Notes: generated from the letters alone by a model not told the origin. DNA of 64,000 bases from Sedimentisphaerales bacterium (GCA_016936075.1 JAFGPS010000079.1:1-64000); one strand, 5' to 3'; counted from the stretch's first letter, positions 1-8,926 are shown. Numbers and translations are program-made.

Positions 1-279
1 AATAAGAGGATACAGGGCTTGAATGAGAAGGGGATTGAAGTTGCGGCTATACAGACTTCAATAAGAGAACAGAGTGAAATAGATAACTGGATAAAAGAAA
101 TTAGCATTCCTTTCCAGGTCAGAATGATTCAGGAAGATTTGGAAAAAGTACGAACAGAGTGGGGTATTAAAGCACTACCATGGATGATTCTGACTGATAA
201 GGAGCATAATGTCATCGCAGAGGGATTTTCAATAGATGAACTGAACGAGAGAATAAAAGAGAATAAACAGGGAAATTAA
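1..279 (+). CDS. C-terminal part of a secreted thioredoxin-fold protein (5' truncated)
   Basis: The reading frame is open from the first base, so the gene starts outside the window and only about 92 C-terminal residues are seen. They align almost end to end with the C-terminus of the next gene (311-1723). The two share RTEWGI.ALPWMILTDKEH and VIAEGFS, and the DNA is identical over 31 bases (178-208 versus 1631-1661). In thioredoxin folds the conserved Pro of ALPW is the cis-proline region facing the active site. Function is unknown. By analogy with its neighbour it is probably an exported protein with an N-terminal LolA-like domain. The pair is a tandem duplication. Confidence 0.75.
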   Translation, partial: NKRIQGLNEKGIEVAAIQTSIREQSEIDNWIKEISIPFQVRMIQEDLEKVRTEWGIKALPWMILTDKEHNVIAEGFSIDELNERIKENKQGN

Positions 280-310
280 TAATATGTTAGGTTAGATAAG
301 GAAACGAAAC

Positions 311-1723
311 ATGAAACTACAAAAAAATAAGTTAAAAGTCTCTTGTGCAAAAATTGCCATTTTAGTATTTGTGTTTATGTTACAGGGATTCAACGTATTG
401 AGTCCGCTTCAGGCACAAGGCCAGGAAAATCCTATAGTTGAGAGTATTCTTGACTCAGTGATATTTCAGAATAACTTGCTACCTCCCTTTTCTGCAAGTT
501 ATACAAAAACAATGACATGGGAAAGGGCGGAGGGAAGTGGTACATCGATAGAAGAAGGTATTTCCCATTGGGATGGAATTAAATATGATTATATTGATAA
601 TAGCTATAATCTTATAGATAATAAAAAAGTGCCCACACACTCTGGTAGGGCGATATGGGATGGAAAACAAGGAATAGTAAAACAAGTCTCTTTTGATCCA
701 TCACAAAAACAGTACCTTGATTTTGTAGGTGTGAGAGAAAAAGCCGATGATTTTATTTTTCAAAAAAGAAGTTTTTCAACATACTTATCCAGTTGTGGAA
801 AGACTGAAGAAGGTTTTGTCGATTTACTAAGAAAATCATCAGATTTAATTGTTAAAGAGCAAAAAGAGAAAATAGATGGACATGGATGTTATGTCCTGGA
901 AGGAACGACAGAGAAAGGTCATGCGAGAGTATGGATAGATCCAGAGACAGGATTTAATATACGTAAAATTATTATAAGCAACATTAAAAACGGAGAAATT
1001 ACCAATATAACAGATATATCAGAAATTGTAATTGATGACATACAAATGCAAATAGTTGAAGATATTTGGCTACCTATGTCGGTAAGTAAGAATATGATAA
1101 CGAAGGATTCTGAAGGAAATATTATAAATGAAGTAAAAACAACGTATAAAAGAACACAATTTGAATTTAATCCGGATTTTAAAAAACTGGGTGCTTTTAA
1201 AATGGATGTCATACCAAATGGTACTCGTGTTAAGTTTGATACAGATAATCCTAAAAGGGCTTTACATTATTTTTGGCAGGATGGAAAAATAGTTCCATTA
1301 GATATTCCACCTGTGCCGCTTTTGGGTAAGACACTGCCTGATTTGAGTGATTTGGGAGTGGATATGTTACAGGAAAATATAAGTAATAAGGTTGTATTAC
1401 TTTGTTTTTTCGATATAGAACAGCGGCCTTCAAGGAACTTTATGATAGAATTGAATAAGAGGGTACTGGAACTAAGTAAAAAGAGTATAGAAATAATAGT
1501 TATACATACCGTAAAGGTCGAACAAAGCAAGTTAAATAACTGGGTAAAAGATAATGAAATAACATTGCCTGTCAAAATATTTCAGAAAGATTGGGAAAAG
1601 GCTCGAACAGAATGGGGTATTGAAGCGCTGCCATGGATGATTCTGACTGATAAGGAGCATATTGTCATCGCCGAGGGATTTTCAGTAAATGAGATTGATG
1701 AAAAGATTGGGGGGGGGCAGTAA
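311..1723 (+). CDS. Secreted protein with LolA-like N-terminal region and cysteine-less TlpA/thioredoxin-like C-terminal domain
   Basis: The protein has 470 residues. A signal peptide (about residues 1-36, ending at an A-Q-A site) indicates export. Residues about 45-330 are beta-rich and resemble outer-membrane lipoprotein-sorting (LolA/LolB-like) folds. Residues about 345-465 resemble a TlpA/AhpC-type thioredoxin fold with a preserved WGIEALPW proline loop. Where TlpA proteins carry WCxxC, this protein reads FFDIEQRPSRNF with no cysteine, so thiol-disulfide exchange is not expected; binding or structure is more likely. Start ATG 311 is the first codon that gives a good signal peptide. It lies 31 bases after its truncated paralogue (1-279). 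A run of nine G sits directly before the stop (1709-1717), so the last few residues depend on the base call there. Confidence 0.7.
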   Translation: MKLQKNKLKVSCAKIAILVFVFMLQGFNVLSPLQAQGQENPIVESILDSVIFQNNLLPPFSASYTKTMTWERAEGSGTSIEEGISHWDGIKYDYIDNSYNLIDNKKVPTHSGRAIWDGKQGIVKQVSFDPSQKQYLDFVGVREKADDFIFQKRSFSTYLSSCGKTEEGFVDLLRKSSDLIVKEQKEKIDGHGCYVLEGTTEKGHARVWIDPETGFNIRKIIISNIKNGEITNITDISEIVIDDIQMQIVEDIWLPMSVSKNMITKDSEGNIINEVKTTYKRTQFEFNPDFKKLGAFKMDVIPNGTRVKFDTDNPKRALHYFWQDGKIVPLDIPPVPLLGKTLPDLSDLGVDMLQENISNKVVLLCFFDIEQRPSRNFMIELNKRVLELSKKSIEIIVIHTVKVEQSKLNNWVKDNEITLPVKIFQKDWEKARTEWGIEALPWMILTDKEHIVIAEGFSVNEIDEKIGGGQ

Positions 1724-1800
1724 AAACGAACATATTTCAATAAACACGCATATAATTCTTATCGCTTGACTATAATGGAAATTGTATATAGGATAAGATA

Positions 1801-2424
1801 ATGCAAAATATTAATATTGAATATGTGATAAAAGTTTTGATTGTAGTGTTGCCTTCTTTAGCGGTGCATGAATTAGCACATGCCTTCACTGCGTATAAAT
1901 TCGGTGATACTACCGCAAAAGACATGGGCCGGCTAACCCTCAATCCGATAGCTCATATAGATTTTTTCGGAACTATTATTTTGCCGATACTTGTAGGATT
2001 TGGTTATGCCAAACCTGTACCGGTGAATTTTTCAGTCTTAACTCGATTGCAAATTGTATTGGTTGCGATTGCCGGGCCTGCCTCGAATTTATGTCTTGCA
2101 ACAATTCTTGCTCTTTCTTACCATATCCTGCCAGTTGCGAATATACCAATTCTTAAGTATTTTCTTTTACTCGGTGTACAACTGAATATTGTTTTCGCAG
2201 TATTTAATCTTATTCCAATCCCGCCGCTCGATGGTTCAAGATTAATATATGCAAGTCTAAGAACTCCGAAGGCGATGAGATTCTATAGCCATTTTTCTCA
2301 GGTCAGTATGATTCTTCTTGTTGGATTAATGTACTTGAGTTTTTCAGGTAGATTTAATTTTTTTGGTATGGTAATTGATCCTGTCATTGGATTTTTTTTC
2401 AGATTATTTCAATTGTCTTCTTAA
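1801..2424 (+). CDS. Site-2 protease family protein (peptidase M50, YwhC/Rip3-like membrane zinc protease)
   Basis: This 207-residue polytopic membrane protein carries the metalloprotease motif HELAH at residues 23-27, inside the first membrane segment. A second zinc-ligand motif, NLIPIPPLDGSR, lies around residues 136-147. Short M50 proteins of this type lack PDZ and CBS domains. The family cleaves substrates within the membrane and often releases anti-sigma factors or processes signal peptides; the target here is unknown. ATG 1801 has an AGGA ribosome site 7 bases upstream. The downstream gene follows after 30 bases and may be co-transcribed. Confidence 0.85.
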   Translation: MQNINIEYVIKVLIVVLPSLAVHELAHAFTAYKFGDTTAKDMGRLTLNPIAHIDFFGTIILPILVGFGYAKPVPVNFSVLTRLQIVLVAIAGPASNLCLATILALSYHILPVANIPILKYFLLLGVQLNIVFAVFNLIPIPPLDGSRLIYASLRTPKAMRFYSHFSQVSMILLVGLMYLSFSGRFNFFGMVIDPVIGFFFRLFQLSS

Positions 2425-2454
2425 TGTTTGTAGTAATAAAGAGGGATTATTATT

Positions 2455-2988
2455 ATGTTAAAAAGCAAAAAGTATAAAATGTTTCGAAACCAGAATAAGA
2501 TTACTTTTCCTAAACGCTCTGGCGGAACTATAGTTAATATACTTGTAGTTGGAATTATCATATTTCTGATTGGTGCCGGTATCATGTCGTTAATGAAACA
2601 GACTGGAGAAACAGTAGAAGAATACGGCGAAGGTATGATTAATACAACAAATAAAGCATCTGGGATTGTGTGTACATCGAATATGAACCAAATTTTCCAG
2701 ATTTTACAGATGTATTCCATAAGTGAAGGTGAATTGCCTGCATCATATGAGGCTTTAGTTAACGAAGTCGGAACGTCAGGTGTCTTTCATTGTTCTGAGT
2801 CAGACAGTCCAAACTACTCATATATACCGGGCCAGACACTTAGCTCGCCGCCAGACAATATTTTATTGTATGAGTCTGTGCCGGTTCATAACGGTATGTG
2901 TAATGTTCTTCGAGTCAGTGGGAAAGTTGAAATGCTTACTCCCGAAGAGCTCCAAGCAGCTATTCAGCAGACAGAATCGCATCTTTGA
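2455..2988 (+). CDS. Pseudopilin-like membrane-anchored protein
   Basis: The protein has 177 residues: a basic N-terminus, one hydrophobic helix at about residues 26-46, then an extracytoplasmic region. The layout (helix, then a conserved-looking C-x-x-N-M-x-x-I stretch, L-P-A-S-Y, F-x-C-S and a late ILLYE...G..NVL..SGKVE) resembles the short type II/pseudopilin-like proteins common in Planctomycetota. There is no canonical G-F-T-L-x-E prepilin cleavage site. It has a GAGGGA ribosome site before ATG 2455. It ends 10 bases before the convergent DUF401 gene. Function is unknown. Confidence 0.55.
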   Translation: MLKSKKYKMFRNQNKITFPKRSGGTIVNILVVGIIIFLIGAGIMSLMKQTGETVEEYGEGMINTTNKASGIVCTSNMNQIFQILQMYSISEGELPASYEALVNEVGTSGVFHCSESDSPNYSYIPGQTLSSPPDNILLYESVPVHNGMCNVLRVSGKVEMLTPEELQAAIQQTESHL

Positions 2989-2998
2989 AGATAATTAT

Positions 2999-4243
2999 TT
3001 ATCCGAAGAACTTCGCGACTAAGATACCTGCGCAAGCGATAAAGATTACAGGTCCAAGTATTTTTATAATTATCTTTGTTAGCGGAGTCTCGAAATAGCT
3101 TGCTGAAAGTGCAAGGCAAAGATGTACTGGCGTAATAAACAAGCCGCAAATCAAACCTGAAAACGCGAGTGTTTCAAGGGCGATTTTCGCATCCTGTCCT
3201 GTTCCGATGTACGGCAAAAGAAATGGAAAAGTTATCGCAACCGTTGGCATAGTCAAACCAGTTAAAAACGCGACGAACATTGGTAAGAAAAAGATAACGA
3301 AGTTCTGCGGCATATTTATTTCAGATAAAAAGACAACTACCTGGTCAATTGCATTTCCCGCTTCGAGATTGACCTTGAATAACAACGCTCCGAGTATGAG
3401 TAATGCAAAATCAATATTGAATCCTGATTTGAAAAAAGCCGGCCAGCGTTTTACTGATATTTTATGGACATACAGGAAAATCGGTAACGCAATAATTAGT
3501 CCGATGGCAGGGGGGATGTTTGTTGCGGCGTATAAAATTGCTACAAACAAAATTGGCCAGAATGCGTGTGCGAAGTTTTTCAGATTGTGAGTAAACTGAG
3601 CATGAGTATGCTTGTCTTTGCCTTTTGGTGGTATTCCAAATAACAACAAGAAAATAACGCCGCTAATAATTCCTGTCAATGATATTGCAATATTATGTGA
3701 GATTAGCGCAAATGCTGAAATTCCGAACATACCCTGTATTAAAGGAATGGATGGAAATAACGGCCAGACCGTTTCCCATTGGTGACGAAAGAAAAAGTTA
3801 ATCGCTGCCTGCCGTGACCTTTCAACTTTTATATGGTCTCCCAATTCTCGAACCATCGGAGCGGAAAGCATTATCCCGCCCGGCGTAGGGAGCAAACCCA
3901 TCATTGCTGGAATCGCCGCCAATGCGAAACGTCTGCTCCTGAACAAACCATGAATCGCCGGCGCAAGTTTCTGCGCGACTCCGGTTTCCTTCAATGCTAT
4001 ACCGAGAACGTTCACTAACATTACAAGAGCAGTAAGTGATACGAGCAAGTAGCCTGTAGTCTGGCCTAAGGGATTCTCGTTCCATTCGAAAAGTATTTGA
4101 TTCCAGAATTTTACGGGCGTGACGCGCAAAAGTATAGCAAGAGCAAATGCTGAAATCATCATTGCCCGGCCAATCTTTACTTTAAAATGCAAAAGCGCTA
4201 CAAGTAATATAAGCGCGACAAACATAGATATTAGTGCATACAT
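2999..4243 (-). CDS. DUF401 family integral membrane protein (GntP-like permease fold)
   Basis: The protein has 414 residues and about ten to twelve hydrophobic segments. It matches the DUF401/TIGR00529 family: an N-terminal segment like LISMFVALILLVALLHFK, a central MMGLLPTPGGIMLSAPMV stretch, the FFFRHQWETVWPLFPS loop, and a C-terminal GLICGLFITPVHLCLALS helix. The family is thought to transport organic anions, but substrates are not established. It is the last gene of a minus-strand run after the symporter (69-base gap). Start ATG 4243 has only a weak ribosome site. Confidence 0.75.
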   Translation of the reverse strand: MYALISMFVALILLVALLHFKVKIGRAMMISAFALAILLRVTPVKFWNQILFEWNENPLGQTTGYLLVSLTALVMLVNVLGIALKETGVAQKLAPAIHGLFRSRRFALAAIPAMMGLLPTPGGIMLSAPMVRELGDHIKVERSRQAAINFFFRHQWETVWPLFPSIPLIQGMFGISAFALISHNIAISLTGIISGVIFLLLFGIPPKGKDKHTHAQFTHNLKNFAHAFWPILFVAILYAATNIPPAIGLIIALPIFLYVHKISVKRWPAFFKSGFNIDFALLILGALLFKVNLEAGNAIDQVVVFLSEINMPQNFVIFFLPMFVAFLTGLTMPTVAITFPFLLPYIGTGQDAKIALETLAFSGLICGLFITPVHLCLALSASYFETPLTKIIIKILGPVIFIACAGILVAKFFG

Positions 4244-4311
4244 TTTTCTGTTTCTTAAAGAATTATCAAAAGAAGTTTATTTCAAAGTGTGTATTATAAT
4301 CGAAATGCTGC

Positions 4312-5523
4312 TTAGTTGTTAAGTGTTTCCTGTTCTAATTTTGCGACTATTACAGTGCCGCAGGTATCTCCCCATACGTTGACCGCGGTTCGGCACATAT
4401 CCAGAATTCTGTCCACCGCCAAAATCATGCCGATTCCCTCTATCGGGAGATTTACTGCTCTTAGTACAATAATCAAAGTGATAAGTCCGGCGCTTGGAAT
4501 TGCGGCTGCTCCGATTGATGCGAGAGTAGCGGTTAGTACGATTATGATTTGGTCACTAAAACCTAAGTGAATACCATATGCAGGTCCATATACTTGTGCA
4601 ATAAACATTGCTGCTACTGCTTCGTAAAGGGCGGTTCCATCCATATTGATTGTAGCGCCCAGAGGCAATACGAAACTTGTTATCTTTTTCGATACACCTG
4701 TATTTTCCTGAAGACATTCCATAGTAATTGGTAATGTTGCGGCACTGCTGGCCGTGCTGAAAGCTGTTGTGACCGCGCTGAAAACATCTTTGATAAGTTT
4801 CAGGGGAGAGTATTTTCCAAAAATCCGTAATAAAATCGGAAGAACAATTACGGCGTGAATTAATAATCCAAGAACTACAGTTATCATATAGATTGCCAAC
4901 GGTTTCAAAACAGACAATCCCAATGTTCCTATCGTATGAGCCATTAGTGCGAAAATACCAATAGGCGCTAATCTCATAATCCAGCCTGTTATTTTCAACA
5001 TTACATCATTAAACGCCTCGAACAGGTTAACGAGCGGCTTGCCTTTTTCTCCTATACTGCAAATCGCAATTCCCAGAAGAATCGAGAAAAATATAATTGA
5101 TAGTACCTGGCTTTGCGCCATCGCGGCGAATATGTTTTCAGGGATAATGTCAGTGAGAATCGAAATTATCGAAGGAGCTTCTCTTTCGGAGAAATCAGTT
5201 GTCGTCTCCGTTGGTAATTTCACACCTTTACCGGGTTGTATTATATTGACAAGGACAAGACCAAGAATTACCGCCAGTGCGGTTGTAGTCAAATAGTACA
5301 GGAACGTTTTAAGACCGATCCTGCCTAACTTTTTCGTATCGCCAAGGCTGATAATTCCAGTGACTATAGATGCGAGAATTAACGGCACAATAATCATCTT
5401 TAGAAGACGAATGAACAAGTCACCTACAATTTCTAACTCGCCTGCTTTTTCACCTAATACAATCCCGGTGACGAGTCCCAATACAATAGCAATTAAAATT
5501 TGTGTGTGAATCTTGAGTTTCAA
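4312..5523 (-). CDS. Dicarboxylate/amino acid:cation symporter (DAACS family, GltP/DctA-like)
   Basis: The protein has 403 residues with the DAACS hallmarks. The serine-rich hairpin motif reads STASSAATLPITMECL, the ion/substrate helix carries NMDGTALYEA, a second hairpin reads AAIPSAGLIT, and the C-terminal helix reads DRILDMCRTAVNVWGD. Such proteins import glutamate, aspartate or C4-dicarboxylates with Na+ or H+. The conserved Arg in the last helix (MCRTAVN) is often associated with acidic substrates. The start is TTG 5523: an in-frame stop lies just upstream, and AGG sits about 8 bases before it. The PEGA lipoprotein gene ends 20 bases upstream, so the two are likely one operon. Confidence 0.92.
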   Translation of the reverse strand: MKLKIHTQILIAIVLGLVTGIVLGEKAGELEIVGDLFIRLLKMIIVPLILASIVTGIISLGDTKKLGRIGLKTFLYYLTTTALAVILGLVLVNIIQPGKGVKLPTETTTDFSEREAPSIISILTDIIPENIFAAMAQSQVLSIIFFSILLGIAICSIGEKGKPLVNLFEAFNDVMLKITGWIMRLAPIGIFALMAHTIGTLGLSVLKPLAIYMITVVLGLLIHAVIVLPILLRIFGKYSPLKLIKDVFSAVTTAFSTASSAATLPITMECLQENTGVSKKITSFVLPLGATINMDGTALYEAVAAMFIAQVYGPAYGIHLGFSDQIIIVLTATLASIGAAAIPSAGLITLIIVLRAVNLPIEGIGMILAVDRILDMCRTAVNVWGDTCGTVIVAKLEQETLNN

Positions 5524-5543
5524 ATTTCAGCCTAATATTACGA

Positions 5544-5987
5544 TTAGTTTTCAGTATCCTGCGTTGCTTTGAGCAGTTCTTCCTTTATCATTTCTTTTTG
5601 TAGTTCCTCTGCTTTCTGGATCAACTCATCTCTGGTCATTTCTTTCTGCTCTTCAAGCTCGAAAGTCCACTCATACGAATCGACAATCCTTTGCGGCCAG
5701 AGAACTCCTACAAAAAAATCGAATGGAAAATAGTCGTACCATGGCGCTTTTAGCATTTTATGTGTGTTCAGTGTTTCATAGCCGTCTTTAGTCAGCCTGA
5801 CATAATAATCGCCGTACCAGTTGAACGATACCGTTACTGGCGATTGCCCGATTTGCTCATCGTTTAAAGCTACCATCGCTCCATCCGGCGTAGTATTGAT
5901 TTTCAACTCACGTTCGAGACAGCCGCTTGTTAATATAGAAAATATCAGTCCCGTGATACCTAAAAGCAATATATTCTTTTTAATCAT
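5544..5987 (-). CDS. PEGA-domain lipoprotein
   Basis: The protein has 147 residues. The N-terminus is a lipoprotein signal ending LTSGC (Cys23), so it should be lipid-anchored outside the inner membrane. Residues about 27-72 form a PEGA domain: LKINTTPDGAMVALNDEQIG, then V-T-V-S-F and YYVRLTKDGYE. PEGA domains are surface-layer-like beta modules found on exported proteins. The C-terminal 40 residues are a charged, probably coiled-coil helix. Start ATG 5987 follows an AAAGGA ribosome site. It is the first gene of the minus-strand operon with the symporter and DUF401 permease. Confidence 0.8.
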   Translation of the reverse strand: MIKKNILLLGITGLIFSILTSGCLERELKINTTPDGAMVALNDEQIGQSPVTVSFNWYGDYYVRLTKDGYETLNTHKMLKAPWYDYFPFDFFVGVLWPQRIVDSYEWTFELEEQKEMTRDELIQKAEELQKEMIKEELLKATQDTEN

Positions 5988-6022
5988 TATAAAATCCTTT
6001 TTATTTTGTCAGTCGTTTTTTT

Positions 6023-6050
6023 CATGCTGAATCCCTTTAGGGTGAAGCAT
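6023..6050. repeat. Short hairpin repeat (atgct...agcat)
   Basis: Imperfect palindrome with outer arms atgct/agcat and inner arms ccct/aggg around a 2-base loop. Its look (GCTTCACCC...GGG..TCAGCATGA on the other strand) is that of dispersed intergenic repeats seen in many bacterial genomes. That family link is from memory, not a search. Confidence 0.45.
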
Positions 6051-6080
6051 CTGGCTTTCATATCCTATATATTTCATTAC

Positions 6081-6118
6081 CACGACTCTGTCATACTCGC
6101 GAATGCGGGTATCCAGTT
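6081..6118 (-). repeat. 38-bp dispersed hairpin repeat, copy A
   Basis: Read on the minus strand this is 34/38 identical to 8927-8964. It folds as an 8-bp stem with one mismatch around an ATTC loop. One of the four differences from copy B is paired: A-T in this copy is T-A in the other, so the stem is kept. Confidence 0.7.
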
Positions 6119-6133
6119 AAATTCGCAAGCCAT

Positions 6134-6154
6134 ATCCTTCGTTTCACTCAGGAT
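6134..6154. repeat. Short hairpin repeat (atcct...aggat)
   Basis: Arms atcct/aggat enclose an 11-base loop, followed by GACA as in copy B of the 38-bp repeat (ATGACA). It probably belongs to the same class of mobile-looking intergenic hairpins. Confidence 0.4.
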
Positions 6155-6354
6155 GACAAATTAAGCGTAATGTTCTATGCAATCGGAAACGATTTTACAT
6201 TCGATGCCCAATCCTTACAACAAAAAAAGCCTTACCCACTTTTTCTTATTGACCATTTGAGAAAAAACGGTATTTTTACTATATAGAGTAATAGACTGCC
6301 TGTATTTCATGATTTATAGAGGCTGTCAAGAGATTGTTAAATGCAAAGCGAAAG

Positions 6355-6993
6355 ATGACATCAAGTAATGAAATAACCATTCCAAAATCAAGAACTGAAG
6401 TTACTTTTCAATTTTTGATTACACTAATAGTTGTAGTCTTTGTTGCCATAGCAATATTAGATATCATTCTTGGAGTGGCACTTGTCGTTTCCGTTGTATG
6501 GCTGGTTCTAATTACCATGCTAATATGGTCAAAAAACCGCCAACAAGGCAATCTTTACAGATTTTTGATGAATTACCTGGGGAATATGTTTGGCCGACAC
6601 TTTGCTGAGATGCCCGCACAGAACTCGTCTCATAATGAAGTTCATTTTGGGTATGAGTTGTTTGGTCGCCGATTCCTAAAACAGATTATTCGAATTGATA
6701 GAATTGAATCAGTTGAATGGTACACGGGGCAGGCTACAGATATGGCTGGCCGAGATATGAATGACTGGAACGTGTGTTTGTGGTATAACCATAACGATCC
6801 AGTAAAAAGCGAGAAAAATAGTAAATGGCACAGAAAGCCAGATCAAGATGTATATATTGTTGGTCCATCTGTGAATAAGGAGAAGGTTGAAGCTTTAGGG
6901 ACGTTACTTATAGCTTTTCTTCGGGATGCTGGTATATCTCTGGTACAAAGCGAAGAGAGTAACTGTTTTGTCAGAAATGATAAAAAACAGTAA
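6355..6993 (+). CDS. Uncharacterised membrane protein
   Basis: The protein has 212 residues from ATG 6355. A start at TTG 6334 would add seven residues; neither has a strong ribosome site. Two adjacent hydrophobic helices (about residues 18-36 and 38-56) are followed by a cytoplasmic-looking domain of about 140 residues, with FGYELFGRRFLKQIIRIDRIESVEWYTGQ and a W-N-V-C-L-W-Y strand. That beta-rich domain after paired helices recalls bacterial PH-like membrane proteins, but I cannot confirm the family. It stands alone between repeat-rich DNA and a convergent AAA ATPase gene. Confidence 0.6.
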   Translation: MTSSNEITIPKSRTEVTFQFLITLIVVVFVAIAILDIILGVALVVSVVWLVLITMLIWSKNRQQGNLYRFLMNYLGNMFGRHFAEMPAQNSSHNEVHFGYELFGRRFLKQIIRIDRIESVEWYTGQATDMAGRDMNDWNVCLWYNHNDPVKSEKNSKWHRKPDQDVYIVGPSVNKEKVEALGTLLIAFLRDAGISLVQSEESNCFVRNDKKQ

Positions 6994-7056
6994 GTAGAAA
7001 ATAAAGTTGTACGTTACAATTTATATTTATTCGCGGGCAGGATGCCAGCGACACGA

Positions 7057-8544
7057 TTAATCAGCAGGTACGCATCTGCCTTGTGCCCATTGTCTTAGGA
7101 ATTGTACTTGTTCGGCTAAGGTTACCGATAGGGGCGGTGAAACTTTCAATGCGTCGAGGATATTTTCTGTTGTTAGTTCCTTTTTGTCTGCGTATGCATT
7201 GTGGAGTGCGGAAAGAATAGCCTGTTCTATTTCTGCGCCGCTGAAACCTTCGGAAGCTTCGGCGAGTTTATCGAGGTCGAATTTTTTGGGGTCCCGTTTT
7301 CGTTTTTCCAGATGGATTCGGAAAATATCTTTTCTTACTGCGGCTTTAGGTAAGTCAATAAAGAAGATTTCATCGAAGCGGCCTTTTCTGAGTAGTTCCG
7401 GTGGTAAAGCCGCGATGTCGTTGGCCGTAGCTACTACGAATACTGGTGCTTTTCGTTCCTGCATCCATGTTAATAATGTTCCAAATAATCTTTTTGATAA
7501 TCCGCCGTCTGAGCTTTGGCTGGCTGCGGACGCAAAGCCTTTTTCAATTTCGTCTATCCATAGAATAGCGGGGGCCATCATTTCGATTTGTTTTAATGCT
7601 CGTCTGAGATTATGCTCGGATTGCCCGATGAAACTATTGTACAGGATTCCCGGGTCGAGTTTCAATAACGGCTGATGCCATGCGGTTGCGATTGCTTTTG
7701 CGCAAAGGCTTTTTCCTGCGCCCTGTACGCCGAGCATGAAAATTCCCTTCGGAGCTTCGAGGCCGAACTCAATTGCAGTTGTATTAAAAGTTTCTTTTCG
7801 CTGGTTTAGCCATTGTTTAAGGTTTTTCATTCCCCCAATCTGGCTCATGTTTAATGGTGTTTCGATAAATTCAAGCAAACCTCCCTGTTGAATCATTCGT
7901 CTTTTGCTTGCGATTACGGTGTGAATGTCATCGTCGTCGAATCTTCTGTCGTCTATCACTGTTTCAATAATAATTCGTTCCGCCTGCCGCCTGCTCAAAC
8001 CTCTTAGATTGCGAATGATTGTTTCCATGCCTTTTTGCGTAATACCGACTTCAATAGGTTTTTTGCGGTGGCATCGTTGGAGAGTTTGGCGGACAATGTT
8101 TTTTAATTCGTTTACGTCGGGATAAGAAATCTCGAATTTTCGCGAGTAAGATTTTACGACACCCGGCAGAACGTCTTCGCTGTCAATCATAACAAGGGTA
8201 TTCTTTTTCCTTTCGCAAGTATCGATAAGGTTACGAAGTGCCCGCATTGTTATACCTTTGTTGAGATGGTCTGCCAAATCGAGAGTTACACAGATAGAGT
8301 TTTCCTGGGCATTCGAGAAATGCAATAGACCTTGTGCGGGAGTTTCAGTATCACTGATATAAAGGCTATCGGCCAAAAGTCCCTCGCGAACACCTCCGGC
8401 AACGGACCATATCCATAATCCTTTTTTCAAATCCATCGTTGCCTGGCGTATTGTATCCAGGGCATATTGCTCTTCATAGGTAACGATTGATATGCAGCGA
8501 TTATCGCTTTCTATATACTGTTTAATTCTCTCGGTATCATCCAT
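7057..8544 (-). CDS. AAA+ ATPase, Ycf46-like
   Basis: The protein has 495 residues. The N-terminal ~190 residues look like a degenerate nucleotide-binding domain without a P-loop, as in Ycf46-type proteins. Residues about 245-490 are a canonical AAA module: Walker A GVQGAGKS, the pore-region YNSFIGQSEHNLRRAL, Walker B ILWIDEIEKGF, sensor-1 VVATANDI and the arginine-finger region LRKGRFDEIFFIDLP. It ends with a helical lid (EGFSGAEIEQAI). Ycf46-type ATPases occur in cyanobacteria and plastids, where a link to CO2 use has been proposed; the role here is unknown. Start ATG 8544 is the first Met with no strong ribosome site. A second ATPase with a related two-domain plan is encoded at 20828. Confidence 0.85.
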   Translation of the reverse strand: MDDTERIKQYIESDNRCISIVTYEEQYALDTIRQATMDLKKGLWIWSVAGGVREGLLADSLYISDTETPAQGLLHFSNAQENSICVTLDLADHLNKGITMRALRNLIDTCERKKNTLVMIDSEDVLPGVVKSYSRKFEISYPDVNELKNIVRQTLQRCHRKKPIEVGITQKGMETIIRNLRGLSRRQAERIIIETVIDDRRFDDDDIHTVIASKRRMIQQGGLLEFIETPLNMSQIGGMKNLKQWLNQRKETFNTTAIEFGLEAPKGIFMLGVQGAGKSLCAKAIATAWHQPLLKLDPGILYNSFIGQSEHNLRRALKQIEMMAPAILWIDEIEKGFASAASQSSDGGLSKRLFGTLLTWMQERKAPVFVVATANDIAALPPELLRKGRFDEIFFIDLPKAAVRKDIFRIHLEKRKRDPKKFDLDKLAEASEGFSGAEIEQAILSALHNAYADKKELTTENILDALKVSPPLSVTLAEQVQFLRQWAQGRCVPAD

Positions 8545-8644
8545 AATAGAAGAAATTATAATAAAAATTGAAAATGATAAAAGGGTAAAGTTGCGAAACT
8601 GGTTGGTTTTTGTTTCATACTACAAGATTGAAGGGTACATTCAG

Positions 8645-8729
8645 AATGGGTGGCAGCCTCAAACGCAGTTTGGGGATGGTTTCTTGGTATAGAGTTCCAT
8701 CCCTCCCCCATGGAAGGCTGCCACCCATT
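8645..8729. repeat. Inverted repeat, 15-bp perfect arms
   Basis: The arm at 8645-8659 (aatgggtggcagcct) has its exact reverse complement at 8715-8729. A second nested pair (ggggatgg / ccatccct) lies inside. The loop carries no ORF. It could form a long hairpin in RNA from either strand, or be two inverted copies of a dispersed repeat. Confidence 0.7.
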
Positions 8730-8855
8730 GTTTTGTGAAAATACCTTCAAATATCCTTTTTTTCCAAGATAAAGCAATTTTCGCGGCGAGAGAGTTCAAA
8801 ATCATTGACATTAAGGCTTGGGAATTGTATGGTAATGGCTGTTTTTAATTTATTT

Positions 8856-8873
8856 GGTGCGATTCATCGCACC
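8856..8873. repeat. Short perfect hairpin (ggtgcga-ttca-tcgcacc)
   Basis: Seven perfect pairs and a TTCA loop. It sits in the repeat cluster upstream of pheT. Confidence 0.55.
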
Positions 8874-8885
8874 CTACATTTAATT

Positions 8886-8905
8886 GTGTTTATTCGTGTT
8901 TATTC
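8886..8905. repeat. Tandem doublet of a 10-bp unit (gtgtttattc)
   Basis: Two exact copies in direct orientation, followed by gtggttt. It is part of the repeat cluster upstream of pheT. Confidence 0.6.
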
Positions 8906-8926
8906 GTGGTTTGATTTATTGCATCT

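Larger units (their letters stand above)
5988..6354. other. Intergenic stretch with hairpin repeats
   Basis: These 367 bases lie between divergently transcribed genes and hold no credible ORF. They carry three short hairpin-forming sequences, at 6023-6050, 6081-6118 and 6134-6154. The middle one recurs inverted at 8927-8964. Promoters for both flanking genes should lie here, but I could not pick convincing -35/-10 pairs. Confidence 0.6.

Noticed and set aside
1766-1794. Promoter TTGACT-17-TAGGAT before the M50 protease gene
   Set aside because: The -10 box would overlap the AGGA ribosome site and place the transcription start on the start codon.
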